Below, in pieces: positions 16,786-25,877 of a stretch of 57,802 nucleotides of DNA. The stretch is from Amycolatopsis taiwanensis DSM 45107. Lineage in GTDB: Bacteria > Actinomycetota > Actinomycetes > Mycobacteriales > Pseudonocardiaceae. Numbering within the stretch: the first letter of the stretch is position 1; each line of letters opens with the position of its first letter. The notes under the pieces were generated by a model, which was not told the DNA's origin, did no database searches, and was given only the letters and a program-made list of their open reading frames with translations. The translations under genes were made by a program, and so were the position numbers. The stretch covers positions 1 through 57,802 of the forward strand of contig NZ_JAFB01000048.1 of the NCBI RefSeq assembly GCF_000519205.1, given 5' to 3'.

Positions 16786-19230
16786 ATGGACGTGACCATC
16801 AGTGGCAAAGCGCTTGTCCCGGCATTCGGCAGCAAGCTCGGGGGCCGCCTGCGCGTACTGCTCGCTTGGGGCCAGCCGAGCGCGCAGCTACTGCTCAGCT
16901 ACGCCGACCAGGACAACTCCGGCGACAGCCTGCTTGTCGCCTACTTCGGCACGATGAGCGCACAGAGTCGCCGGGAACTCGCCCAACACGCTGTCATGGG
17001 CAACCGCACCGCACCGGTTGTGGTCCTCGACGACGCAGCCCTCGCCTACCTGGCCGCACACGGCAACCGACAGATCGACGCCACGATGAGCGTGCTTTTG
17101 CCGTTCAGTAACGTGAACCCGTACGTCAGCAAGAAGCGCGGGCTGGTAGCCGAGGAAATGTTCTACGGCCGCGACGCCGAACGAAAGAGCGTGCTCGACC
17201 CGGACGGCACCCAGTTGCTCTACGGTGGCCGGGGGCTCGGCAAATCCGCGCTGTTGCGCAGCGCGGGGCATCTGTTCGAAACACAGGGCGTACCCGGCGA
17301 GCGGGTCGTCCTATATCTCAGCCTCGACACCGTTGGCATCCGCGCCGGGTCCGCGATCGGACCGGAGGCGATCTGGGACGCGCTGCTGCGCGATCTCGCA
17401 CACCACGGTGTCATCACCCCACCGCGACGACAGCCCAGCCACAACAACCCCCACGAGCAGGTCCGCACCGGGTTGCTTCGTTGGCTCGCCGAAGATTCCC
17501 GCCGACGGATGCTCATCCTCCTGGACGAGACCGACCGGTTCTTCGAATCAGATGCGCCAGAATTCTTCCAGACCAACCGGCTCAAGGAACTGGGCCTGAC
17601 CACCGACGGCCGCATCAAAGTCGTCTTCGCCGGGCTGCACTCGGTGCAACGCTACGCCAAGAGCGCCCGCAACGGCCCATTCAGTCACCTCGCGCAACGC
17701 CCCACCGTCATCGGGCCGCTCCGGCCGCAATGGGCCGCGAATCTGCTCACCCGTCCGCTGCATTCGCTCGGGTACCGGTTCGCAGACGACGACCTGGTCA
17801 ACCGCGTCCTCGGGTACTGCTCTTACCAGCCATTCCTCCTCCAGATGTTCGGCTGGCGCCTGGTGGCCACGATGCACACCCGCCGAGCCGCCGACGTCGC
17901 CAACGTCGAGCCGCCATACGTGATCACTTACACCGATGTCGTCACCGTCGAGAGCGATGTCGACCTCAAGGCGGACATTAGCGCCGCGTTCCATGACACG
18001 CTGCACCTCGACCCGCGGTACAACGTGATCGCGAACGTTCTTGCCCATCACGCGCATGAGTCCGGCCTAGACGCACGACTGTCCGATGTGGAACTTCGCG
18101 AGGAGTGCTTGGGCTGGTGGGAAGCCGGTTTCGCGACCCTCGATGTGGAGGGGTTCCGCGCGTACCTGCAGGAGATGGTCGGTCTCGGCGTGCTCGCCCC
18201 GAACAACGACGGCCGGGGCTGGCACCTGCGCAGCCCGAACGTGTTGCTCATGATCGGGTCGAAGGACGACGTGATCACCCAGCTCGTCGGGGCGGCGACC
18301 CTATCAGTGCCTGACGAGTTCATTGCACTGGAGACCCGCCCGGAGCTGCCTGACGGGCGGCGCTCGCCGCTGACCGCGGCACAGATCGACGACGTACTCG
18401 GCGACCACGCAAACCAGGTCCGCGTCATCCTCGGCTCACCCGCAACGGGAATCGACGACGTTGCTCAAGCCGTGCGCCTGGCCGCCGACGTGGGTAACAG
18501 GTTTACCGTCCCGGCGATCACCAGCCGCAGGCAGTTCGAGGAAGAGCTCGTTGCCGGCCAGCCCGGTCAGCGCCGCGTCGTGCTTACCGACCTCGTCGCC
18601 CTCGCTCCACGCGACGAGGCGTGCATCGCCGCGCTGACCGCAGCGCTCGAGCAGCGTCCGCAACGACCTGGGGTAACGCGCTCGGCCGTTATCATCGCGG
18701 GGCTGCAGCAGATGAGCTTGTGGCGGACGGTGGTGCGCCAAGCAGGTCACACTCCGGCGCTCGGCGCAGTCACCTTGCGCCGCTACGACCGAAAGACCCT
18801 GAGCGTGTGGGCGCTGGCGAGTGAAAAGTTCAGCGTGCAGGAAAGGCTGGAACGGCTGCTGGAGGTCACCGGTGGTTGGCCGATACTCGTCGAACAGGCC
18901 GCGGCACGGGTCGCGGCCGGCAACGACGAGGGTCAAGCGTTGGCCGCCCTCGCCGACGAGTTGGCGTCACCAGCTGGCGCGGCAGCGTTCGTTGACGCGG
19001 TCGGCGTCGCCGCTGACGAGGAGTTGGTCAAGGCATTCGCATCGATGCTCACTCTCGTCGACAGCGCCAGTGTCACCCTCGCCGACCTCGTTACGGCTGC
19101 ATCGATGGCGGTCGACGACCCGGACACTGCGGTGGCATGCCTGCAAGCTCTCGGTGTGTTCGACATTGACGCGGATGGGAAGTACCGGCTTGAACCGCTG
19201 CTGGCCCGCTCCTGGCCGCACCGCGCTTGA
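16786..19230 (+). CDS. Large P-loop ATPase, probably N-terminally truncated
   Basis: About 814 residues from ATG 16786, chosen only because it is the first ATG past the antisense TPR gene. The frame itself is open from 16300. The recognisable order is an alpha/beta region (LLLSYADQDNSGDSLLVAYFG, APVVVLDDAALAYLAA), a linker NPYVSKKRGLVAEEMFYGR, Walker A YGGRGLGKSALL, Walker B-like MLILLDETDRFFES, FAGLHSVQRYA, and helical C-terminal domains with winged-helix-like sections. It resembles STAND/AAA ATPases of conflict or signalling systems, whose N-terminal effector parts are usually longer. It is followed after 355 bp by the Wadjet genes, but no functional link is shown. Confidence 0.6.
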   Translation: MDVTISGKALVPAFGSKLGGRLRVLLAWGQPSAQLLLSYADQDNSGDSLLVAYFGTMSAQSRRELAQHAVMGNRTAPVVVLDDAALAYLAAHGNRQIDATMSVLLPFSNVNPYVSKKRGLVAEEMFYGRDAERKSVLDPDGTQLLYGGRGLGKSALLRSAGHLFETQGVPGERVVLYLSLDTVGIRAGSAIGPEAIWDALLRDLAHHGVITPPRRQPSHNNPHEQVRTGLLRWLAEDSRRRMLILLDETDRFFESDAPEFFQTNRLKELGLTTDGRIKVVFAGLHSVQRYAKSARNGPFSHLAQRPTVIGPLRPQWAANLLTRPLHSLGYRFADDDLVNRVLGYCSYQPFLLQMFGWRLVATMHTRRAADVANVEPPYVITYTDVVTVESDVDLKADISAAFHDTLHLDPRYNVIANVLAHHAHESGLDARLSDVELREECLGWWEAGFATLDVEGFRAYLQEMVGLGVLAPNNDGRGWHLRSPNVLLMIGSKDDVITQLVGAATLSVPDEFIALETRPELPDGRRSPLTAAQIDDVLGDHANQVRVILGSPATGIDDVAQAVRLAADVGNRFTVPAITSRRQFEEELVAGQPGQRRVVLTDLVALAPRDEACIAALTAALEQRPQRPGVTRSAVIIAGLQQMSLWRTVVRQAGHTPALGAVTLRRYDRKTLSVWALASEKFSVQERLERLLEVTGGWPILVEQAAARVAAGNDEGQALAALADELASPAGAAAFVDAVGVAADEELVKAFASMLTLVDSASVTLADLVTAASMAVDDPDTAVACLQALGVFDIDADGKYRLEPLLARSWPHRA

Positions 19231-19585
19231 CCTACGCAAGCGGAGCTGGAACAGGCACGCCAGCGGAACCGAGACCGAGGACCGGCGTGTTCATGGTCGT
19301 GAGTCGTTGACACCCGACTTGAGACAGGACGGAGAGGCCGACGTACAGCTGGGCGGAGTTGGTGAAAAAGTGCCCTTGGTGATCTCCACGCCGGGACGCT
19401 CCTGTAGCCATACCGTCGACATCACTTCGGTGGTCCTGGGGGCTCGGCCGTCGTGTCCGGTCGGGCCACACTGCATGACGCGGCGACGCTGATATCTCAC
19501 GTGCGGACCGGTACTTGTTAGATGCGTTACGCGAGAAGCGTGCAGGCCGATAACGTAGAGGCAACGCACGTGAGGGGAATGAGGT
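19231..19585. other. Intergenic region before the Wadjet genes
   Basis: No gene was recognised. Short overlapping frames on the minus strand lack family resemblance and ribosome sites. The promoter for jetA should lie in the right part. A GAGGGGAATGAG ribosome site precedes the jetA GTG. Confidence 0.4.
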
Positions 19586-21115
19586 GTGAACCAGAGCAAC
19601 GAGGGGCAGGATGCGCCGGCAGCAAACGAACGAACGCGGTTATTCGCGTACCTGACTTCGAGCCAGGCGAGGGAATACCGCGTGATTATGGACCTGTTTA
19701 CAGGGCCATTGCTGACGGACCTCTCCGCTGCCGAGGTGGCTCAGCAGCTTGCTGACCGCGGTATCACACTGTCAATCGACGACGCGACTGTCCGGTGCGA
19801 GCAGTTGCAAGCGTGGGGAAATCTCGTGCGCGGGGTTCGCGACGCTCGTGTCCCGACAGTGCGGGACTTCCTTCGCTCGCGGAGTCGCTATCAGGCTTCG
19901 AAACTGGGTGGTCGTGTCCACCGTGATGCGGAGGCGGTCCTCGCGGCGGGGGGAGGGGCACAGGAGGTTGCCCGGGAGCTTCTTGGCGCCATGTTGGAAT
20001 TGCTGGATCGGATTCTCGGGCGCCTGCGGGAGCCGCTGCCGGACGCGGAGGCACTCGCGGCCGATGTCACGACGGTCTTCAACAACCAGCAGCTGTTCAA
20101 CGAGAGCGTCCGGGACTTCTATGCGTACCTGAACGCGGTATTGTCCCGGTATGACCTCGCCGGTGACGAGTACCAGCGGTTCAAGGAGCTGCTGCTCGAG
20201 TACATCGACCTGATCACCGCCGACGTGTCGCGCCACGCCCCGGCCATCGTGGCGCGCTGTGAACGGTTGATGCCCGACCTTGATGGTGTTCTCCGAGTGT
20301 TGAACAGCCTGCCGGTGCTGGTCATGCCGGACGGCACCCCGGTTGATCGCCTTCCTGGACGACATCGGTCCGACTGGGAGCAACTGTACGACTGGTATAG
20401 CGGCCGGAGCGGACGTTCGGGACCGGAGACTCTCCGTTCGGCGGCCAATCAGGCGTTGCGGCAGTTGCTGACCAACGCGAAACGGATGCTCGCCGCCGCC
20501 GGGACTGGCGTTAGCCGGCGAGGCGATCTTTTGAAGCTGGCCGGGTGGTTCGCCGGGGCGGACGACGAGTCCGCGCACCGGCTCTACGCCGCTACCTTCG
20601 GGATCTACCCGGCCCGGCACCTGTTCGGTGGTCCGGAGGAGCCGGGCGTCCGGGACGGCGTCAACACGTCGTGGTGGGACGCGACGCCAGTGGACGTGCC
20701 CGTCAGCCTGCGCGATCGAGGCGACCGGAACGCGCGCGGACGCACCTCGTCCGTGCCCGATCCCGGATTCGACCAGGAGCGGCTGCTGCGCGAGGCAGAA
20801 CTCGAGGCACGCACGCGTCAGGCGGCAGCCGACGAACTCGTCGCGGCCGGTGCGCTTCATGGAGCGCGGGTAAGCCCCGCCGCGCGTGAGCTGCTGCTGG
20901 AGTTGCTCGGGGCGTTGCTCGCTCGCCACCAGGACCATATGCTCTCTGCCCGGGTGACCGACACGAATCTCGACCTGGAGGTCACCGCTGAGCCCGCGCC
21001 GGGCGACCGGACTGCGATCAACGCCTCGGACGGCACGGTGATCGTGCACGATCTGCGGCTGGTTGCAAGTCGTTCGATCGACAGCGCGGTCGGACGACCG
21101 GAGCGCACGGCATGA
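19586..21115 (+). CDS. jetA: Wadjet type II protein JetA (DUF2397/TIGR02677)
   Basis: JetA is the kleisin-like subunit of the Wadjet SMC complex, which recognises and cleaves closed circular plasmid DNA. This 509-residue protein reads LFAYLTSSQAREYRVIMDLF near the start, then ADRGITLSIDDATVRCEQLQAWGNL, a winged-helix segment typical of DUF2397, then long helices, WEQLYDWYSGRSG and FAGADDESAHRLYAATFG. Start GTG 19586 has a good ribosome site. Its stop overlaps the jetB start by ATGA. The gene looks whole, but jetC is truncated and jetD is absent, so no working complex can form from this locus alone. Confidence 0.8.
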   Translation: MNQSNEGQDAPAANERTRLFAYLTSSQAREYRVIMDLFTGPLLTDLSAAEVAQQLADRGITLSIDDATVRCEQLQAWGNLVRGVRDARVPTVRDFLRSRSRYQASKLGGRVHRDAEAVLAAGGGAQEVARELLGAMLELLDRILGRLREPLPDAEALAADVTTVFNNQQLFNESVRDFYAYLNAVLSRYDLAGDEYQRFKELLLEYIDLITADVSRHAPAIVARCERLMPDLDGVLRVLNSLPVLVMPDGTPVDRLPGRHRSDWEQLYDWYSGRSGRSGPETLRSAANQALRQLLTNAKRMLAAAGTGVSRRGDLLKLAGWFAGADDESAHRLYAATFGIYPARHLFGGPEEPGVRDGVNTSWWDATPVDVPVSLRDRGDRNARGRTSSVPDPGFDQERLLREAELEARTRQAAADELVAAGALHGARVSPAARELLLELLGALLARHQDHMLSARVTDTNLDLEVTAEPAPGDRTAINASDGTVIVHDLRLVASRSIDSAVGRPERTA

Positions 21116-22371
21116 CCGACACCGCCGGCGGCACCCAGGAGCACAAGGCGGAAGGCCGTCGATCAGCGGCACGCGTCCTGCTGATGAACCCCATGATCAC
21201 CGTGGCCAGGCACCCGGAGGAACTCGCGCTGATCCGCGGCCATGCCCCGGAGCTCAGGCGCGCGTTCAGCCGGCTGCTCGGGTACCAGCTGGTGGTCGAA
21301 TCCACCTTCGCTCGGCTGCTGAAATCCCCGCTCAGCAGCGATACCATCGTTCGTCCGGCGTTCGCGCACAACGACAAGCCGTTCACGGCGCGGACCTACA
21401 CCTATCTGTCGCTGGTCTGCGCCAGCCTCCTCTCGCCTCATACCGGCGAGCAGATTCTGATGAGCTCTTTGATCGAACAGGTCCGCGCCGACGCGGTCAC
21501 CGCCGGTGTGACGGTGGAGGACACGGGGAGTGAGCGCAGGCACCTGGTGCGTGCGATCGGCTTGCTGGTGGACTGGGGTGTCCTGTCCGAGACCGACGGA
21601 TCGGTCGCCGGGTGGGAGCATCGGCAGGAAGAAGCCCTCCTGGACGTACACCGGCCGCTTCTGCCGCACCTGCTGACGCGCACCCTGCGAGACGTGGACG
21701 ATCCCACGCACTTGCTCGACGGTACCGATCCGGCCACGTCCGAGCAGCCGCGTCGCGGCCTCCGGCGCAAGCTCGTCGAGAACCCACTCGTGCGCCGTGA
21801 AGATCTTCCCGAGTCCGAACGTGACGTCCTGTCCCGTGAGCGGCGTGAGCTGACCAGGGTACTCGACGAATGGTTCGGTCTGGTGCTGGAAGCGCGGGCG
21901 GAGGGGCTACTCGCTTACGATGTCGACGAAGAGCTCAGCGACGTCCGGTTCCCCGGCACCGGCACGGTTGCGCACACGGCATTGCTGCTGCTGAACGCGC
22001 TGCTCGACGAACTCAGACCGACGGCGGAGAACACGGTGGTCGCCGATGGACGCGTCGTGCCGGGAGCTCTTGCCCCGTGGCCCTTGGTCTCCTCTACCGT
22101 GGAGCTGCTCGTCGAGCAGTACGGTGGCACGTTCGCCAAGCAGTATTCCGCCAATGCGGACCAGCTCCAGTCGGAGGTCGTCGACCTGCTGGAGTCGGTC
22201 TGCCTCGCAACGTCCACGGACGGCGGCCTGGTGCTGCACCCGGCCTGCGCCCGGTACCGGCCCGAGCCGCGCCGGGCACCGGCGCGGACTCGCGCACTAC
22301 GCCGCCTGGAGACAGACGACAGTTACTCGCTCTTCCCGGACACCCCGCTCGGCGACCAGGAGACCTCGTGA
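21112..22371 (+). CDS. jetB: Wadjet type II protein JetB (DUF2398/TIGR02678)
   Basis: JetB is the winged-helix (KITE-like) partner of the Wadjet SMC complex. The 419-residue product has the family pattern: RVLLMNPMITVARHPEEL, FSRLLGYQLVVESTFARL, YTYLSLVCASLL, HLVRAIGLLVDWGVLSETDGS, and a central ERRELTRVLDEWFGLVLEARAEG. ATG 21112 overlaps the jetA stop, and its own stop overlaps jetC by GTGA, so the three are one translationally coupled operon. It appears complete. The function is inferred from the known type II Wadjet gene order (DUF2397, DUF2398, SMC, DUF2399). Confidence 0.8.
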   Translation: MTDTAGGTQEHKAEGRRSAARVLLMNPMITVARHPEELALIRGHAPELRRAFSRLLGYQLVVESTFARLLKSPLSSDTIVRPAFAHNDKPFTARTYTYLSLVCASLLSPHTGEQILMSSLIEQVRADAVTAGVTVEDTGSERRHLVRAIGLLVDWGVLSETDGSVAGWEHRQEEALLDVHRPLLPHLLTRTLRDVDDPTHLLDGTDPATSEQPRRGLRRKLVENPLVRREDLPESERDVLSRERRELTRVLDEWFGLVLEARAEGLLAYDVDEELSDVRFPGTGTVAHTALLLLNALLDELRPTAENTVVADGRVVPGALAPWPLVSSTVELLVEQYGGTFAKQYSANADQLQSEVVDLLESVCLATSTDGGLVLHPACARYRPEPRRAPARTRALRRLETDDSYSLFPDTPLGDQETS

Positions 22372-23357
22372 CCGAGTCACTGACCACTGTGGATGAAGAA
22401 CTCGCCCCCACACAGCCGAAGCACTACCCTCACCGCTGGCGCATGTCCCGGGCCGGAATCGTGAACGTGTGGTACTACTACGACATCGAGTTCGTGTTCA
22501 CCGGCGGCCGGATGATCCTGCGGGGCACGAACGGCGCGGGTAAGAGCAGGGCGCTGGAGATGCTGCTGCCCTTTCTGCTCGACGCCGACCGCCGCAAGAT
22601 GGACGCAACCGGTTCGGGCAAGGTCAGGCTCGAGGATCTGATGCGGCACGGCGCCCAGGGACAAACCAACCGGCTCGGCTACCTCTGGCTGGAACTGACC
22701 CGCGAGGCGGGCCAGGAGAGGCACGATTTCCTCACCATCGGTGCGCTGGTGCGGTTTTCCGCGAGCACCGGGGAGGCCAAGCCGTGGTATTTCACCACCG
22801 GCAAGCGAGTCGGGATCGATTTGTCCTTGATGGACGACCGGCGCCAGCCCTTGTCCCGAGACCAACTCGGCGAACTCATCGGCGTCGATCTGATCACCGA
22901 CAGGGCGGAGATCCACCGTGACCGGATCGGCTCGCTGGTGTTTGGGTTAACCGGACAAACTGGCCGCGAACGCTATGCGGGCCTCCTGCAGCTGCTGCAC
23001 ACCCTGCGGGCGCCAGACATGGGCAACCGCATCGACGAGGGCAACCTGCCCAAGATCCTCTCCGACGCGTTGCCGCCGCTGTCCGAGACGACACTCCGTG
23101 AGGCGGGTGAGCGTCTCGACTCCCTCAAGGACGCCCGCGATGAGCAGCGCAGGCTCCTGGCGGCGGTCGAGCTGATCCGGATCGGTGCGAGTGCAAGCGA
23201 GCTTGGCCTTGAGGCTTGCCCTGTCGACCGGATCGCGACACTTCGACGCCGGTCTACAAGGTCCGCCCGTTTCTGGCGTGCCAGCGCCCCAGTTGGTAGC
23301 GGCGGGCGATCGGCCGTGACCTCGGTGCCAGCGGACACCACCCTTGCCTGGATCTGA
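22368..23357 (+). pseudogene. jetC: Wadjet SMC ATPase JetC (TIGR02680), truncated after the N-terminal lobe
   Basis: JetC is normally a protein of over 1,300 residues with a split ATPase head and a long coiled coil. Here GTG 22368 opens a frame with HRWRMSRAGIVNVWYYYDIEF, Walker A RGTNGAGKSRALEMLLPFLL (about residues 50-65), GQTNRLGYLWLELTRE and NRIDEGNLPKILSDALPPLSE. Near 23207 (after AVELIRIGASA) the sequence stops resembling the family and ends in about 50 unrelated residues. The coiled coil, the Walker B/signature half and all of jetD (DUF2399/TOPRIM nuclease) are missing. The next recognisable gene runs the other way. Confidence 0.75.
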
Positions 23358-23384
23358 TCGGCTCCAGAATCCGAGCCCCTACCA

Positions 23385-24191
23385 CTACGTCGACGGTCTG
23401 GCCGCGATCAGTGAGCGAGCGGACTCGACGAGGTTTCCTGGATCGGCCAGCGGCACTTCCCGCTGCTGGGGGTGTGCGGTGTCGATCCCGCGCGCGACGA
23501 GCACGCCTCGGTCCTTCAGCCATTGGACCTCGGCGAGCTGATTCCAGCCGATCCGGTGCCATCTCGGCGGCTGCTCACCGGTCGAGTAGTACAGGGCGCG
23601 CGTTGAGGCCACGGCGCCTGCTTGGCCGAGCACCTGGTAGCCGATGGCCAATATCCGCTCGCCGTGTCCGAGCATGGCCCGCACCGGCGCCAGGGCCCTG
23701 CGGCTGGGCGCGCTGGCCCGGCGCAGCGCCAGGGTGTACGCGACGGCACTGACGCCGAACATCGCTGCCGACAGCAGCAGCCACCGGGCCAGATATGGCT
23801 GTTGGGTCTGTCCGGTGGCCGCCAGGTACGTCGGCGCGCCCTGTTCGATGATGCCCGGGAGGAACAACAGGAAGGTCAGTCCGACGCCCAGCGCCGGCAC
23901 CCTGAGGTAGTTCAGCGGGGACACCAGCGGCGTTCTCGTCGCCGCGCGGCGTGCCGGCAGCCGACGCGTCAGGGCGGCAAGTGAGCGGTCCGCCAGGGCG
24001 TACAGCGGGAACAGCACCAGGTCGTGCCCGATGACCGCGGCGAGGAACCACGCCAGCATGATCGGCCACGCCGGATCGGTGGCGGCGTGCAGCGCGGCGT
24101 AACCAGCCAGCGCGAAACAGCCGAGCAGGACCAGCAGGTGCAGCGGGCGCTGACCGTAGAAGCTGCGTATCCGAGCGATGACGGTGTGCAT
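23385..24191 (-). CDS. Polytopic membrane protein, partner of the molybdopterin oxidoreductase
   Basis: A 268-residue protein with about five hydrophobic spans (LLVLLGCFALAGYAALHA, IMLAWFLAAVIGHDLVLFPLYAL, YLRVPALGVGLTFLLFLPG, ARWLLLSAAMFGVSAVAYTLAL) and a soluble C-terminal part (YSTGEQPPRWHRIGWNQLAEVQWL). Its ATG lies one base after the stop of the molybdopterin oxidoreductase, so the two are co-transcribed and probably translationally coupled. No named family was recognised. A role as membrane partner of the oxidoreductase is suggested only by the operon. Confidence 0.6.
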   Translation of the reverse strand: MHTVIARIRSFYGQRPLHLLVLLGCFALAGYAALHAATDPAWPIMLAWFLAAVIGHDLVLFPLYALADRSLAALTRRLPARRAATRTPLVSPLNYLRVPALGVGLTFLLFLPGIIEQGAPTYLAATGQTQQPYLARWLLLSAAMFGVSAVAYTLALRRASAPSRRALAPVRAMLGHGERILAIGYQVLGQAGAVASTRALYYSTGEQPPRWHRIGWNQLAEVQWLKDRGVLVARGIDTAHPQQREVPLADPGNLVESARSLIAARPST

Positions 24192-24192
24192 G

Positions 24193-25569
24193 TCACTGGT
24201 TCCGGAACTTGATGGAGGAGACCCATTTGGTGCAGTGGACGCCCGGCAGCGCCGGAACGATGATCCGCGCCGGGTAGCCGTGGTCGATCGATAGGTCAGC
24301 CCCGTTGACCCGCAGCGCGAGTAGGGAGTCCGGGTCGAGAACCTGGTTTGCCTGCAGGGTGGCCTGGTTGAAGGCTCCGTTTCGTTCCAGCGAGCGGACG
24401 TGCGCCGAACTCGGTTCGGGCACGCCGGCCAGGGTGGCCAGGTCCCGCAACCGCACACCGGTCCAGGTCTGTGTGGTGGACCAGCCCTCCACGCACGCGA
24501 TCGGCAACGTGGCGCTGTATTGCGGCATCGCCAGCAGTTGCGCACGGTCAAACTGCCAGGGTTGCGGTCCCCCGTGCAGAAGCAGCCGCCAGCCGACGCC
24601 GGTGTCCCGCACGGTGATTCCGGCCGCGGCCGCGGCGCGGTTGATTTGGAAGTCAGTCGGGCCGTTGCCGTAGGAACGACCACGGGGCAGCAGCAGCGCG
24701 GCGGGCCGGGTGACCCCGCCGATGGCCTGCCCTGCGGTGAGCACCGCCACCAGCAGCGAGCCGCCACCCACCAAAGCCAGCGCGGCACGGCGGCTCATCG
24801 TCGGCACGGCTGGCGCAGCGGCGACCAAGCTGTCCTCAGCGTCGTCCGACTCGGGTCGGGTGTCCGTACGGGACGTGCGCAGCATGGCCCGCATCGACCG
24901 CGACCGCAGCACGCTGATCATCCGGCGCAGTTTCAGCGCCACGTGTACCACGAAGGCGCCGATGAACACCCAGGCGCCATAGTAGTGCGCCGTGTAGAAG
25001 CTGAAGCCGAACACGTAGTCGTACTGGATGTTCAACACGCCGGTGACGATCTCGAACAGGATTCCGCCGACCAGCAGCAACAACGACAGCCGTTCCAGCA
25101 CCTGGGCGATCGAGCGGGCCGGCGGCCAGCTGAACAGCCTCGGCACCACCGACCACAGCTTGGCAACGACCACGGGGATGAGCACCAGGCCCACGACGAC
25201 GTGCAGCCCCTCGGTGAGCCGGAACAGCCACGACGGGCGGGTCGGCCAGGCAAACAACGGCAGGTGCAGCCATCCCACATCGTTCGGGATCGCCTGCCCG
25301 AACTGCGGACCGTAGGCGATGTAGTCCAGCAGGCCGGTGATGATCACCAGCGGTAGGGTCGCCACCAGCACGGCACCGAACACCGACGTCAGCCATGGTC
25401 CGCGCAAGGGACTGCGCCAGGCGCGCGTCCGGCCGAGACCAGGCGGGCGATGCCGCGCCAGTGCCTGCCACAATCGGGCCGGAAACCCGTAGGACGACGT
25501 GTGCTCTGTCGCCCGATGCTCCGGTCTCTGCGGTTCGCCGGTGCCGCGTTGGTTGGATGCCATGACCAT
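24193..25569 (-). CDS. Membrane molybdopterin-dependent oxidoreductase with cytochrome b561-like domain
   Basis: A 458-residue fusion. The N-terminal half has four or five spans (LTSVFGAVLVATLPLVIITG, LTEGLHVVVGLVLIPVVV, LSLLLLVGGILFEIVTG, YYGAWVFIGAFVVHVALKL) with spaced histidines, like b-type cytochrome membrane subunits. After a cytoplasmic linker and another hydrophobic segment (ALALVGGGSLLVAVLTAG) comes a sulfite-oxidase-type domain with the molybdenum-ligand cysteine region PIACVEGWSTTQTWTGVRL, then HGYPARIIVPALPGVHCTKWV. It should pass electrons between a molybdenum site outside the membrane and the respiratory chain; the substrate is unknown. It is the first gene of a two-gene unit. 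Confidence 0.75.
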   Translation of the reverse strand: MVMASNQRGTGEPQRPEHRATEHTSSYGFPARLWQALARHRPPGLGRTRAWRSPLRGPWLTSVFGAVLVATLPLVIITGLLDYIAYGPQFGQAIPNDVGWLHLPLFAWPTRPSWLFRLTEGLHVVVGLVLIPVVVAKLWSVVPRLFSWPPARSIAQVLERLSLLLLVGGILFEIVTGVLNIQYDYVFGFSFYTAHYYGAWVFIGAFVVHVALKLRRMISVLRSRSMRAMLRTSRTDTRPESDDAEDSLVAAAPAVPTMSRRAALALVGGGSLLVAVLTAGQAIGGVTRPAALLLPRGRSYGNGPTDFQINRAAAAAGITVRDTGVGWRLLLHGGPQPWQFDRAQLLAMPQYSATLPIACVEGWSTTQTWTGVRLRDLATLAGVPEPSSAHVRSLERNGAFNQATLQANQVLDPDSLLALRVNGADLSIDHGYPARIIVPALPGVHCTKWVSSIKFRNQ

Positions 25570-25877
25570 CCATGAACCGGTTCCGGTGGGATATTACGCC
25601 GCGCCGGCCGGCCCGACCTCCATTCCACCATCGTGCGAGCGTGCTTTCGCCGAGGCTAGGACAGCTTTTCGCCACCGGCCAGCCACTCGCGGAGTAGGTA
25701 AGTGATCCGTCATATCTGGCATGCCGAGGGGGCGCTTGCTTATTTGATAAAGCGGCGTCGCGCTTGCGCCGGCCAGCGCACCCGAAAGCCCGCCGCTGCG
25801 GTCGTGACGACACAATGCGTCCACGCCAAAACCGTACCAATTCGAGGAGAATCCCGCGCAGCGCAATGGGCAGGTTT
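25570..25877. other. Intergenic, divergent-free spacer
   Basis: No gene was recognised between two minus-strand genes. It should contain the promoter of the oxidoreductase operon. A 95-codon minus-strand frame (25594-25881) has no ribosome site or family signature. Confidence 0.4.

Noticed and set aside
23358..24191. Missing jetD hidden downstream of jetC
   Set aside because: Neither strand shows DUF2399/TOPRIM features; the region encodes a membrane protein on the other strand.
24400..25356. Plus-strand ORF opposite the molybdopterin oxidoreductase
   Set aside because: It is Arg/Gln/His-rich shadow sequence; the minus-strand product has clear membrane spans and a molybdenum motif.
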